Below are positions 1 through 7,698 of a stretch of DNA of 13,494 nucleotides, one piece after another; the first letter of the stretch is position 1, and the number at the start of each line of letters is the position of its first letter. The notes beneath the pieces were generated by a model that had not been told where the DNA came from, made no database searches, and saw only the letters and a program-made list of their open reading frames with translations. This DNA comes from Desulfobulbaceae bacterium UBA5611 (lineage in GTDB: Bacteria > Desulfobacterota > Desulfobulbia > Desulfobulbales > Desulfocapsaceae): contig DIKT01000050.1 of the NCBI GenBank assembly GCA_002424635.1, forward strand, positions 1 through 13,494. The letters are read 5' to 3'. Position numbers and translations under genes: made by a program.

Positions 1-404
1 TTTTTACCAATGGCTGTTTTGACATTCTCCATGCGGGCCATGTCGACTATCTGCAACAGGCCCGACAGCAAGGAGATTTTCTGGTGGTCGGTTTGAACAG
101 TGACCAATCCATTCAGGCCATCAAGGGCTGCCACCGGCCGATTAATGAAGAAGCCAGGCGGGCCCGGGTGCTGGCGGCTTTGGGCTGCGTCGATGCGGTA
201 GTGCTGTTCAGCGATGATACGCCATTGGCCCTGATTACAGCTCTGCTGCCCCATATTCTGGTAAAAGGGGCGGACTGGCCGGAGGATGCTATTGTCGGCG
301 CCCAAGAGGTCAAGGCCAACGGAGGCAAGGTGGTAAGGATTCCGTTGGCTACCGCGACCTCCACTACCGGCATTATTAACAAAATCAGGGGCCAGGAACA
401 ATAA
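1..404 (+). CDS. rfaE2: D-glycero-beta-D-manno-heptose 1-phosphate adenylyltransferase (RfaE2 / HldE C-terminal domain), 5' truncated
   Basis: The gene enters from the left edge. The first whole codon is at base 3, and 133 residues are visible to the TAA at 402-404. The visible protein begins FTNGCFDILHAGHVDYL, which carries the HxGH nucleotide-binding motif (HAGH) of the cytidylyltransferase-like superfamily. Further on it has GLNSDQSI and ends near TSTTGIINKI, matching the RfaE2/HldE adenylyltransferase family. These enzymes join AMP to heptose 1-phosphate to make ADP-heptose for the LPS inner core, in the cytoplasm. Only about 20 residues of the domain should be missing. The sequence cannot show whether this is a stand-alone RfaE2 (about 160 residues) or the C-terminal half of a fused kinase-adenylyltransferase HldE. 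A GC-rich hairpin straddles the stop codon. The next gene is convergent. Confidence 0.9.
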   Translation, partial: FTNGCFDILHAGHVDYLQQARQQGDFLVVGLNSDQSIQAIKGCHRPINEEARRARVLAALGCVDAVVLFSDDTPLALITALLPHILVKGADWPEDAIVGAQEVKANGGKVVRIPLATATSTTGIINKIRGQEQ

Positions 405-418
405 TCCCCAGGCCCCTG
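386..418 (+). terminator. GC-rich hairpin across the rfaE2 stop codon, possible terminator
   Basis: CAGGGGCC (386-393) pairs perfectly with GGCCCCTG (411-418). After one A-A mismatch, two more G-C pairs form inside. The loop contains the rfaE2 stop codon. The stem is strong but no T-run follows on either strand, so it is not a textbook intrinsic terminator. It may block 3' exonucleases, or act with Rho, at the end of this convergent gene. Confidence 0.4.
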
Positions 419-430
419 CAGACTTGCCTT

Positions 431-466
431 GTCAGGCACCGGCCAGGCTTTATCCTGACCCTGGCC
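431..466 (-). terminator. Inverted repeats 3' of the chemoreceptor gene
   Basis: GGCCAGG (441-447) pairs with CCTGGCC (460-466), leaving a 12-base loop. GTCAGG (431-436) is also exactly complementary to CCTGAC (454-459), so the two helices are interleaved and would compete. The site lies 16 bases past the stop codon of the minus-strand chemoreceptor gene, between two convergent genes. It has no T-run on either strand, so a terminator role is only a suggestion. Confidence 0.3.
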
Positions 467-482
467 TTGCTCTCTACCTGCC

Positions 483-2726
483 TTAAATCTTGTAACGGCC
501 CACCAGTTCTTTCAATCTCACTGCCAGATCAGCCAGATCCTCAGCGCTATTGTTGACCCGGTTGCCATTGGCGGAAATCTCTTCGGATATGCGGCTGACC
601 TCAGCAATATCCCGGGCTGTTTCTCCCGCCACCACTGCGCTCTGGGAGACATTTTCATTAACCTCGGCCATGCCTACTGAGGCCTGAGAAATATTGCCGG
701 CCACTTCCTGGGTTGTTGCCTTCTGCTCATCCATGGCTGTGGCGATGGAGGTGACGATGACATCTACCTCACTGATGATGGCGGCGACCTCTTTGATCTC
801 CAGGACAGTTTCACCGGTTGACTTTTGAATCGTGTCAATACGTTGCTTGATTTCATTGGTGGCCGCCGAGGTTTGTTTGGCCAGTTCCTTGATCTCATTG
901 GCCACTACGGCAAAGCCCTTACCCGCCTCTCCGGCTCTGGCCGCTTCAATGGTGGCATTCAGGGCGAGCAGATTGGTCTGCTCGGAAATCTCATTGATGG
1001 CCTCGGTGACCTTGCTGATCTCCAGAGTATCACGGCCCAGTTGATCTATTTTTTCCGAGGATTTGGCCGCCCTGTTGGAGGCGTTATGAGCGATGCTCTG
1101 GCCTCTGGCGGTATTTTCGGAAATGCCCTGGGCAGTAGCGTTCATCTGTTCCACCGCGGCGGCCATCATGTTGACATTTTCGGTGGCGGCCTCGCTGGCT
1201 AAGGTCACGGAGGCCATATTGGAGCTCATTTCCTCGGCGGCGGTCGCTACGCTTACTGCCTTCTGTGAAGATAGATCAGCTCCCTGTGACATCTCACCGG
1301 CAATACTAGTGAGGTCTGACGATGAGGAGGACAGTTGAATAATATCATCAGCCAGTTGCCGGAACATGGCGCGGATTTCCCCAGCCATGGTGTTCAGCGA
1401 TTGAGCTAAGATGCCGATTTCATCGTGGCGGTCACTTTGCAGGGTGGTAGTCAGATCACCACTGGCCATGGTTTCTGCAAAATGAACGCCCTTGTTTAAA
1501 TCCTTGACAATGGTGCGGACGGTGAAAAAAGACAGCAGCCAACTGCAGAAGACCACGACCAGACCAATAAAGATGGCGATCAGGCCCATTTTTTTGGCTA
1601 ACTGTGTGGTACTCGCCATCTGCTGCTCTTGACCTTGTGCTGCCCGGGTCATAATATTTTGCACCAGAGGCTCCACTTTTAAGGCCGCTTCATTCAGCAC
1701 CACCAGCGCTTTTTGAATCTGCTGGTCTGTGGCCACCAGTTTGGCAAAGACGGTGCTGTAGGCCTGCAGGTCCTTGTTTATTACTTCTGTATATTGAGGG
1801 CTGACCAGGGACTCAGCAAATCGTGATTGAATGTCTTCCGCCACTTCCTGGGTGGCTTCGGCATATTTTTCCTGCCGGGTCAATATGTAATTTTTTTCAA
1901 TCAGCCGCAAGGTTAACAACCGGGCGTGAATATTGGGCACATAGAGGTCATTAAGAGCCGTCTCCACATGGAATGCCTGTTTCTGCATCTCAGTCAGGTT
2001 GTCTTCTTCCGGAGTGGCGATATAGCGTTGGATGGCATTTTTATAGGCAGCCAGGGCGGCCAGCTGGTCCTGATAGACCTCACCCTGATCTGCCAGGATC
2101 TCCAGGGCTTGTTCATACTTGATGATGGCTTGTGCCATCATCTCTCTGTGCCGTGGTGCTTTGGTCCGTACATATTCTTTTTCAAAACGGCGGATCTGCA
2201 GCAGTTCCAGGTAGGCATCGCCCAATTGGTGCTTTTTCAGGTTAGTAGCCACCCGCAGGGCAATATCTTTGAATTCGCCTTGCAGGCCGGAGTCGGCATC
2301 AAGACCATTTAATTGCTCGGCTGTAACCACATCCTGAAAAGTTTTTTCATAAATGGCGGCCTGCTCGAGGATGGAAGCGGCCAGAGTCGCAGTCTCTTTA
2401 TTGTCCTCGCCGGCAATTCGGTTAATTTCCTTGGCGTCTGCTGTTAGCTTTTTGATTGCTTCATTCAGTTGAGCCTGATTGGCGATATCTTTGCCCAGCA
2501 GGAAATCTTTTTCATAGCGTCGGGCCTGCTGCATACTGGCGTTAATTGACAATGCGTGTTCAGCAATAGCCATATCATTGTCAATGAGATGAGTGAAGGA
2601 GCGGCTGGTGTGATTGACTGTCCATTGATATAAACTAAGCACCAAAATAAAGGAGACAAAGGTGACGGCAAATATTGCCCCGAATTTGACTGCCAGCGAA
2701 AGATGAGACCATTTTAAATTACTCAT
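483..2726 (-). CDS. Methyl-accepting chemotaxis protein with HBM-like, threefold repeated sensor region
   Basis: This 747-residue membrane chemoreceptor has the standard order. Transmembrane helix 1 is at about 13-34, followed by an all-helical extracytoplasmic sensor at about 35-378. Transmembrane helix 2 is at about 380-402, a HAMP domain at about 403-455, and a long cytoplasmic coiled coil follows. The signalling tip is at 579-625 and contains EQTNLLALNATIEAARAGE and GKGFAVVANEIKELA, the part that contacts CheA and CheW. No C-terminal NWxxF-type CheR tether is present; the protein ends in GRYKI. The sensor repeats an R-x-x-E-K-x-[FY] motif at residues 69-75, 179-185 and 274-280, resembling helical bimodular (HBM) sensors, which bind organic acids in Pseudomonas. 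The ligand here is unknown. An AGGAG at 2737-2741 (10-base spacing) supports the start. It follows recA by 72 bases, and no other chemotaxis gene is in view. Confidence 0.93.
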   Translation of the reverse strand: MSNLKWSHLSLAVKFGAIFAVTFVSFILVLSLYQWTVNHTSRSFTHLIDNDMAIAEHALSINASMQQARRYEKDFLLGKDIANQAQLNEAIKKLTADAKEINRIAGEDNKETATLAASILEQAAIYEKTFQDVVTAEQLNGLDADSGLQGEFKDIALRVATNLKKHQLGDAYLELLQIRRFEKEYVRTKAPRHREMMAQAIIKYEQALEILADQGEVYQDQLAALAAYKNAIQRYIATPEEDNLTEMQKQAFHVETALNDLYVPNIHARLLTLRLIEKNYILTRQEKYAEATQEVAEDIQSRFAESLVSPQYTEVINKDLQAYSTVFAKLVATDQQIQKALVVLNEAALKVEPLVQNIMTRAAQGQEQQMASTTQLAKKMGLIAIFIGLVVVFCSWLLSFFTVRTIVKDLNKGVHFAETMASGDLTTTLQSDRHDEIGILAQSLNTMAGEIRAMFRQLADDIIQLSSSSSDLTSIAGEMSQGADLSSQKAVSVATAAEEMSSNMASVTLASEAATENVNMMAAAVEQMNATAQGISENTARGQSIAHNASNRAAKSSEKIDQLGRDTLEISKVTEAINEISEQTNLLALNATIEAARAGEAGKGFAVVANEIKELAKQTSAATNEIKQRIDTIQKSTGETVLEIKEVAAIISEVDVIVTSIATAMDEQKATTQEVAGNISQASVGMAEVNENVSQSAVVAGETARDIAEVSRISEEISANGNRVNNSAEDLADLAVRLKELVGRYKI

Positions 2727-2798
2727 TAAACAAATACTCCTGAAGCTTTTTTGGAAAGAAGTGGAAATTTATTCCTTCTTGCGGCTGGTTGTTATTTA

Positions 2799-3842
2799 TT
2801 ATTCTTGTTCTGCTGGTTTCGGGGTGAAGTCAGCGGATGGTAAGCCATAGCCCATTCTTACTTTCTTGTCAATATCGGCAAACATCTCCGGGTGCTCAGT
2901 GAGAAATTTTTTGGCATTCTCACGACCCTGGCCGATCCTTTCATCCAGGTAGGAATACCAGGAGCCGCTTTTATTGACGATCTCCTCTTCAACAGCCAGA
3001 TCGAGGAGATCGCCGCTCTTGGAGATACCCTCGCCATAGATGATATCAAATTCGGCAGTTTTGAAAGGTGGGGCGACCTTGTTCTTTACCACCTTGACTC
3101 TGGTCCGATTGCCGATGACATTATCGGTTCCTTCTTTGATGGTGGCGATTTTTCTGATATCAAGGCGCAGAGTCGAATAAAATTTCAGGGCATTGCCGCC
3201 GGTGGTGGTCTCCGGATTGCCGAACATGACGCCGATTTTCATCCTGATCTGGTTGATGAAGATCAGGATGGTATTGCTGCGACTGATCACCCCGGTAAAT
3301 TTACGCATCGCCTGGGACATCAGGCGGGCCTGCAGGCCCATATGTGAGTCGCCCACATTACCATCAATCTCGGCTTTGGGTACCAGGGCAGCTACAGAGT
3401 CGATGACAATGACATCGACTCCGCCGGAGCGGATCAGGATCTCGGCAATCTCCAGGGCCTGTTCGCCAAAATCCGGCTGGGACACCAGCAGGTTATCAAT
3501 ATCTACACCCAGGCGGGCGGCATAAGCAGTATCAAGGGCATGCTCGGCGTCGATAAAGGCGGCATTACCTCCCCGTTTCTGGGCCTCGGCCACGACATGC
3601 AAGGCCAGGGTCGTCTTACCGGAAGATTCAGGACCATAGATTTCCGAGATCCGTCCTTTGGGAAAACCACCGACTCCCAGGGCAATATCAAGGCTCAACA
3701 CGCCGGTTGGAACAACCGGGATAGGTTCGGTCTCATGGCTGCCCAGTCGCATGATCGAGCCCTTGCCAAATTGTCGTTGAATCTGGCTGATGGCATTGTC
3801 TACACTGTCTGCTCTGTTTTTTACTATATCCGGTGCCGCCAT
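2799..3842 (-). CDS. recA: Recombinase RecA
   Basis: This 347-residue protein is full length for RecA. It forms filaments on single-stranded DNA, catalyses strand exchange in recombinational repair, and stimulates LexA self-cleavage. Visible landmarks are Walker A GPESSGKT (70-77), the catalytic glutamate in FIDAEHALD (E100), Walker B VIVIDS (144-149), the L1 segment near GDSHMGLQARLMSQAMRK, and the DNA-binding L2 loop GVMFGNPETTTGGNALKFYS. The C-terminal tail is acidic and short. The start is supported by AGGAGA at 3848-3853, five bases upstream. cinA lies 51 bases upstream on the same strand, the cinA-recA order known from Gram-positive bacteria. No recX follows; the next gene is a chemoreceptor. 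I saw no clear LexA box in the short gap, so recA may be transcribed at least partly from upstream. Confidence 0.98.
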   Translation of the reverse strand: MAAPDIVKNRADSVDNAISQIQRQFGKGSIMRLGSHETEPIPVVPTGVLSLDIALGVGGFPKGRISEIYGPESSGKTTLALHVVAEAQKRGGNAAFIDAEHALDTAYAARLGVDIDNLLVSQPDFGEQALEIAEILIRSGGVDVIVIDSVAALVPKAEIDGNVGDSHMGLQARLMSQAMRKFTGVISRSNTILIFINQIRMKIGVMFGNPETTTGGNALKFYSTLRLDIRKIATIKEGTDNVIGNRTRVKVVKNKVAPPFKTAEFDIIYGEGISKSGDLLDLAVEEEIVNKSGSWYSYLDERIGQGRENAKKFLTEHPEMFADIDKKVRMGYGLPSADFTPKPAEQE

Positions 3843-3893
3843 AATGTTCTCCTGGGGTCTGAATTATTGGAACAAGGAAGGAAAATGAAGTTT

Positions 3894-5141
3894 TCAGCTA
3901 CCGTTCTGTTTTAGCAGGTATTGCCTGACAAGGTCAAGCGCTGTTTTGGCGGTGATCTTTTGAATTTGTGCTCGATTACCGACAAATTGAAAGTGATGAG
4001 TATGGACCGTACTGTTGGCGGCTATACTGATATAGACGGTGCCCACCGGTTTTTCTTTGCTGCCGCCACCAGGGCCGGCCAGGCCGGTGACCGCGACGGC
4101 GATATCGGCTTTACTGCGGTTCATGACGCCGATGGCCATGGCTGCTGCGACTTCACGGCTGACAGCGCCATGGCTGGCCAGCAATTGCTCGCTGACATCC
4201 AGATATTCAGTTTTCATACTGTTGGCATAGGCAATGACTCCCCCGAGAAAATAGCTGGAGCTCCCGGCCACCTGGGTCACCAGCTGGCCGAGCAAGCCTC
4301 CGGTGCATGATTCGGCGACGGCCAGCTGGAGATGGTGGTCTTTGAGCAGCTGGCCGGTGATCGAGGCCAGGCTGTCCTGGTCACGGCCATAGATGACCGC
4401 GCCCAGACTCTGTTCTATCGCCTGACAGGCCTCAGCAAAGAGCGGGCCGGGATTACTGGCAACGGGGGTCCGCACGGTCAGGCTCAAGTGCACTTCCGGA
4501 AAAACCGGATAATAGCCGATATGGATTTTTTTATCGAGGGTCAGGTTCGCGACCAGCCGGTTGATCTCGGCTTCAGCCATACCGAAGATCTTATAAATCC
4601 GCTGACAGGTAGTCAGTTGTTGCCCATGATTCCAGGTGGCCAGGCGGGGGAGGACCTGTTCTAACAGCAGAGTCTGCATCTGGTAAGGCACGCCGGGCAG
4701 AAAGAAGATCGGAATATTGTCATGGATCAGCTGGTAGCCGGACATATTGGCCTCCAGGGTCAAGGCTTCCGCCCCTTGGGGCAGCCAGGCCAGTTTTTCC
4801 AGGGGACTGACCGGAGAGGCCGAGATGCTGTCAAGATGATTGCGGATCTGGCAGAGAATGTCCAGGTTGGGAATGGTTGGTCGGTCAAGGGCCTTGGAGA
4901 CCGCCTCGGTGGTAAGATCATCATCGGTTGAGCCCAGCCCGCCGGTGACCAGAATGAAATCAACCTGGCTGATCGCCTTTTTCAGGGCCTCGCCGATCAG
5001 AGTCGGCGAATCGCCGATAGTATGCATGGCATAGATCTCATAGCCTGCCGCAAACAGATGCCGAGCGGCAAAGCCGCTGGTGGTATTGGATATACGCCCG
5101 GAGGTCAGCTCGTTGCCGATGGCTATAATCTCACCGCGCAT
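3894..5141 (-). CDS. cinA: CinA family protein (MoCF-like domain plus NMN amidase-type C-terminal domain)
   Basis: This 415-residue protein is full length for two-domain CinA. The N-terminal molybdopterin-binding-like (COG1058) domain opens with EIIAIGNEL and carries TGGLGSTDDDLT at 66-77. The C-terminal domain (about 265-412) has AESCTGG (276-282, with the serine expected to be catalytic), GGVIAYANSMK (300-310) and AVTGLAGPGGGSKEKPVGT (350-368). These are the hallmarks of PncC-type nicotinamide-nucleotide amidase. Two-domain CinA proteins are linked to pyridine-nucleotide salvage (NMN deamidation, ADP-ribose hydrolysis) and, in some Gram-positives, to competence with RecA. The start codon lies inside the end of mtaB (11-base overlap) and has no strong ribosome binding site, suggesting translational coupling. 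recA follows after 51 bases. Which activity dominates here cannot be read from the sequence. Confidence 0.93.
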   Translation of the reverse strand: MRGEIIAIGNELTSGRISNTTSGFAARHLFAAGYEIYAMHTIGDSPTLIGEALKKAISQVDFILVTGGLGSTDDDLTTEAVSKALDRPTIPNLDILCQIRNHLDSISASPVSPLEKLAWLPQGAEALTLEANMSGYQLIHDNIPIFFLPGVPYQMQTLLLEQVLPRLATWNHGQQLTTCQRIYKIFGMAEAEINRLVANLTLDKKIHIGYYPVFPEVHLSLTVRTPVASNPGPLFAEACQAIEQSLGAVIYGRDQDSLASITGQLLKDHHLQLAVAESCTGGLLGQLVTQVAGSSSYFLGGVIAYANSMKTEYLDVSEQLLASHGAVSREVAAAMAIGVMNRSKADIAVAVTGLAGPGGGSKEKPVGTVYISIAANSTVHTHHFQFVGNRAQIQKITAKTALDLVRQYLLKQNGS

Positions 5142-6450
5142 GGCTGTCCGGTACGCTGTGGCCGCTCATCTGGGTGGCGCAGCCATTGTCAATGGTCACT
5201 TGAGTGATGGTATTCATCAGTGATTGGGGTCCCGGGAAGCTGACCGGGATATAGTTATCGGTAAAGCCCCTGAGCTTGCCGTCCGGATCGCGCTTATGTT
5301 CAACCAGCACCGACCGGGTCGTCCCTACATATCTCTGATAAAAAAGTTCTTTCTTCTCGGTATCCAGCTGCCGCAGTCTGGCTACCCGTTCATCCTTGAT
5401 GGCCTGCGGAATCTGCTGGTCAAAAGTGGCCGCCAGGGTGCCGGCTCTCGGCGAATAAGGAAAGACATGGAGATAGGTGCAATCAAGCTCTTCGAGCAGG
5501 GCCAGGGTATTGGCAAAATTTTGGGCTGTTTCTCCTGGAAAACCCACGAGCACATCAATGCCGATGGCCGCCTCCGGCAGCCTCTGGCGGCAGCGCTCAA
5601 CGACTGTCATGAAATTCTGGCGGGTGTAGCGCCGGTTCATGCGGGTCAGGATAGTATCATCCCCGCTTTGCAAGGGAATATGCAAGTGAGGCATAAAGTT
5701 TTGGTGGTCGGTCATGAGCATGAGCAGGGCGTCGCTGATCTCCATCGGCTCTATCGAGCTCAGGCGGAAACGGATCTGCGGGTGGGCCAGACAGAGCGCC
5801 CGCATCAGGTTGACACAGTCACTGCCGTCTTTCAGATCCTTGCCATACTGGCCGACATTGATGCCGGTCACCACCATCTCCTGATGCCCTTCGGCTGCAA
5901 AAACTGCGGCCTGGTCAAGGGTTTCGGCCAGCGGCAGACTGCGGCTGGGGCCACGGGTATAGGGGACTATGCAGTAGGTGCAGAAATTATGACAGCCATC
6001 CTGCACCCGCAGACAGGCCCGGGTACGATTGCCGAAATGGCGGACCGGCAAGCGGCAGATCTCGGTGGCCTTGGAGATCTTGCCCATGAGCATGGTCAGA
6101 TCACAGGGCGTCTCATTGAGGGCGGCCTGGACCAGGTGATCCTTATTGCTGTTGCCGACGATGCACACGGGCTTAGCGGCCAGGGTTATCAGCTGCTGAG
6201 GCTCCATCTGGGCGTAGCAGCCGGTAATAACTATTTTGGCTTCCGGATGCTTGCGCATCAATTGCCGAACCGCCTGGCGGGACTGGGCGCCGGCCCTGGC
6301 GGTCACAGCACAGGAATTAATAACGATGATATCGGCGACCTCTTTGGGCCCGACCATGACACAGCCGGCCTCCTCAAAACCGGTTTGAAAGGCAGCGGAT
6401 TCATACTGGTTAACCTTGCAGCCGAGTGTCGTTATTGCTATTTTTTTCAT
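5131..6450 (-). CDS. mtaB: tRNA (N6-threonylcarbamoyladenosine(37)-C2)-methylthiotransferase MtaB
   Basis: This 439-residue radical-SAM methylthiotransferase is predicted to convert t6A37 to ms2t6A37 in tRNAs reading ANN codons. The N-terminal UPF0004 domain starts TLGCKVNQYES, the form typical of MtaB; MiaB and RimO have different sequences here. C11, C47 and C79 are the expected ligands of the auxiliary [4Fe-4S] cluster. The radical-SAM cluster motif CHNFCTYC (C153, C157, C160) is followed by IVPYTRGPSRS. A TRAM-like RNA-binding tail is expected at about 370-430. The start at 6450 has only a weak ribosome binding site. It follows mnmA by 35 bases and overlaps the cinA start by 11 bases, so it sits inside a tight operon. 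The plus strand carries a long open frame through this gene, which is a shadow. Confidence 0.95.
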   Translation of the reverse strand: MKKIAITTLGCKVNQYESAAFQTGFEEAGCVMVGPKEVADIIVINSCAVTARAGAQSRQAVRQLMRKHPEAKIVITGCYAQMEPQQLITLAAKPVCIVGNSNKDHLVQAALNETPCDLTMLMGKISKATEICRLPVRHFGNRTRACLRVQDGCHNFCTYCIVPYTRGPSRSLPLAETLDQAAVFAAEGHQEMVVTGINVGQYGKDLKDGSDCVNLMRALCLAHPQIRFRLSSIEPMEISDALLMLMTDHQNFMPHLHIPLQSGDDTILTRMNRRYTRQNFMTVVERCRQRLPEAAIGIDVLVGFPGETAQNFANTLALLEELDCTYLHVFPYSPRAGTLAATFDQQIPQAIKDERVARLRQLDTEKKELFYQRYVGTTRSVLVEHKRDPDGKLRGFTDNYIPVSFPGPQSLMNTITQVTIDNGCATQMSGHSVPDSHAR

Positions 6451-6485
6451 TTTATGGCGATTTAGCTTGATGATTGCAGCAGCAG

Positions 6486-7520
6486 TTATTTTATCTCACC
6501 ACTACCGATGACCCGGTCGTGATCGTAGATGACAGCAAACTGGCCGGGAGTGATGGCCCGTTGCGGCTTATCAAAATGGATGGCCCACAGTTCATTATCC
6601 AGTTGTTTAATTCCGGCCTCCGCCCCCTGGTGCCGGTAACGAATCTTGACCTGATACTTAGCTCCTTCCTCCGGTGGTTGCCCCTCCAGCCAATGGGGCC
6701 GGCTGATCACCAAATGGTGATGCAGGAGATCTTCCTCTTTACCGATGATAACACGATTGGTGGCTGGTTCAAGTGCGGTGACATACCAGGGACTGCTGTC
6801 GGCAATGCCTAAGCCCCGGCGCTGGCCTATGGTATAATGAAAAAGGCCCTGATGGACGCCGAGCACCACTCCTGCGGTAGTGACAATACTGCCCGGTTGC
6901 TCAGTCTGCCGGATATGCTCACTCAGAAAGTGGCCCACGGGCGTTGATCCCAGAAAACAGACGTCCTGGCTTTCCTGCCCCCTGAATCCGGTAAAGCCAT
7001 GCTCTTCAACCAATCGATACGTCTCTTCTTTGTGGCTGTCACCCAAAGGAAACAGGGCTCGGGCCAATTGCTGCTGCTCCAGACGGGCGAGGAAATAAGA
7101 TTGATCCTTGGCGCTATCGCGGCCCTTGCCCAGCTGATAGATGTCCCCTTCTTGTTGAATCCGAGCATAATGGCCGGTGGCCATGGCGTCCATGCCTGCA
7201 GCCAGAATAGCCTTCATGAAGAGGCCGAATTTGATGGCCTGGTTGCAGATCATACAGGGGTTGGGGGTCAGCCCCTGCTGGTAGGTAGTGGTGAAATAAT
7301 GCAGGATGATGGCCGTAAATTCACGGCTGAGGTCGATCACCTGCAGATCGATGCCCAACTGTGCGGCTACGGCGCGGACCCGCTGTTCCTTTGCTTCCAT
7401 ATCGGGACTGACCAGCCGCATGAAAAAGCCACGAATGTCATGGTGGGGCTGGAGCAGCAGGGCACAGGCGGTGGAGTCTACCCCGCCGCTCATGGCAATG
7501 CCGATCTTTTTTTTCTTCAC
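6486..7520 (-). CDS. mnmA: tRNA-specific 2-thiouridylase MnmA
   Basis: This 344-residue enzyme performs 2-thiolation of U34 in tRNAs for Lys, Glu and Gln, taking sulfur from a relay fed by a cysteine desulfurase. The PP-loop SGGVDS (11-16) binds ATP and adenylates U34. C89 in TPNPCMICN and C188 in QDVCFLG are the pair that forms the persulfide/disulfide during catalysis. GHYAR (116-120) and KDQSYFLARL (138-147) are also family hallmarks. The start codon is GTG (complement of 7518-7520), with GAGGAG at 7525-7530 only four bases upstream. It is the first gene of the minus-strand run and is divergent from the trhP-like gene. No desulfurase or TusA-like gene is in view. Confidence 0.97.
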   Translation of the reverse strand: MKKKKIGIAMSGGVDSTACALLLQPHHDIRGFFMRLVSPDMEAKEQRVRAVAAQLGIDLQVIDLSREFTAIILHYFTTTYQQGLTPNPCMICNQAIKFGLFMKAILAAGMDAMATGHYARIQQEGDIYQLGKGRDSAKDQSYFLARLEQQQLARALFPLGDSHKEETYRLVEEHGFTGFRGQESQDVCFLGSTPVGHFLSEHIRQTEQPGSIVTTAGVVLGVHQGLFHYTIGQRRGLGIADSSPWYVTALEPATNRVIIGKEEDLLHHHLVISRPHWLEGQPPEEGAKYQVKIRYRHQGAEAGIKQLDNELWAIHFDKPQRAITPGQFAVIYDHDRVIGSGEIK

Positions 7521-7544
7521 CGAACTCCTCTTTTTATTGCCTGC

Positions 7545-7573
7545 TTGGTAATCAGGAGATCATATGGTATGAT
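7545..7573 (+). promoter_or_regulatory. Candidate sigma70-type promoter for the trhP-like gene
   Basis: TTGGTA (7545-7550) and TATGAT (7568-7573) are separated by 17 bases. They match the sigma70 -35 consensus at four of six positions and the -10 consensus at five of six. Transcription would start near 7580 and leave a leader of about 120 bases. The site lies in the 178-base gap between the divergent mnmA and trhP-like genes. No equally good minus-strand promoter for mnmA was found. Confidence 0.4.
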
Positions 7574-7698
7574 GTTTTTTGCGCCTGCGCTGCCAGCTTC
7601 AGTGTGCAGGCCATGACCGGCCCGCTGTCGTGCACCTGCAATACAACCAAGCACGATCGTACTTCCCTGATATTCTTGACCTTAGATAATACCTTACC

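Noticed and set aside
2756..2780. Imperfect AT-rich hairpin between recA and the chemoreceptor gene
   Set aside because: Nine pairs interrupted by a two-base bulge and no T-run on the minus strand. It is too weak to call a recA terminator.
3843..3893. LexA-type SOS box before recA
   Set aside because: GTTC and GAAC words occur but not at four-base spacing, and no CTG-N10-CAG was found. The LexA motif of this organism is unknown.
5224..6465. A 413-codon open frame on the plus strand
   Set aside because: It lies opposite mtaB, whose protein has all expected family motifs. The plus-strand translation shows no recognisable domain and is rich in the Gly, His and Gln expected of an antisense shadow.
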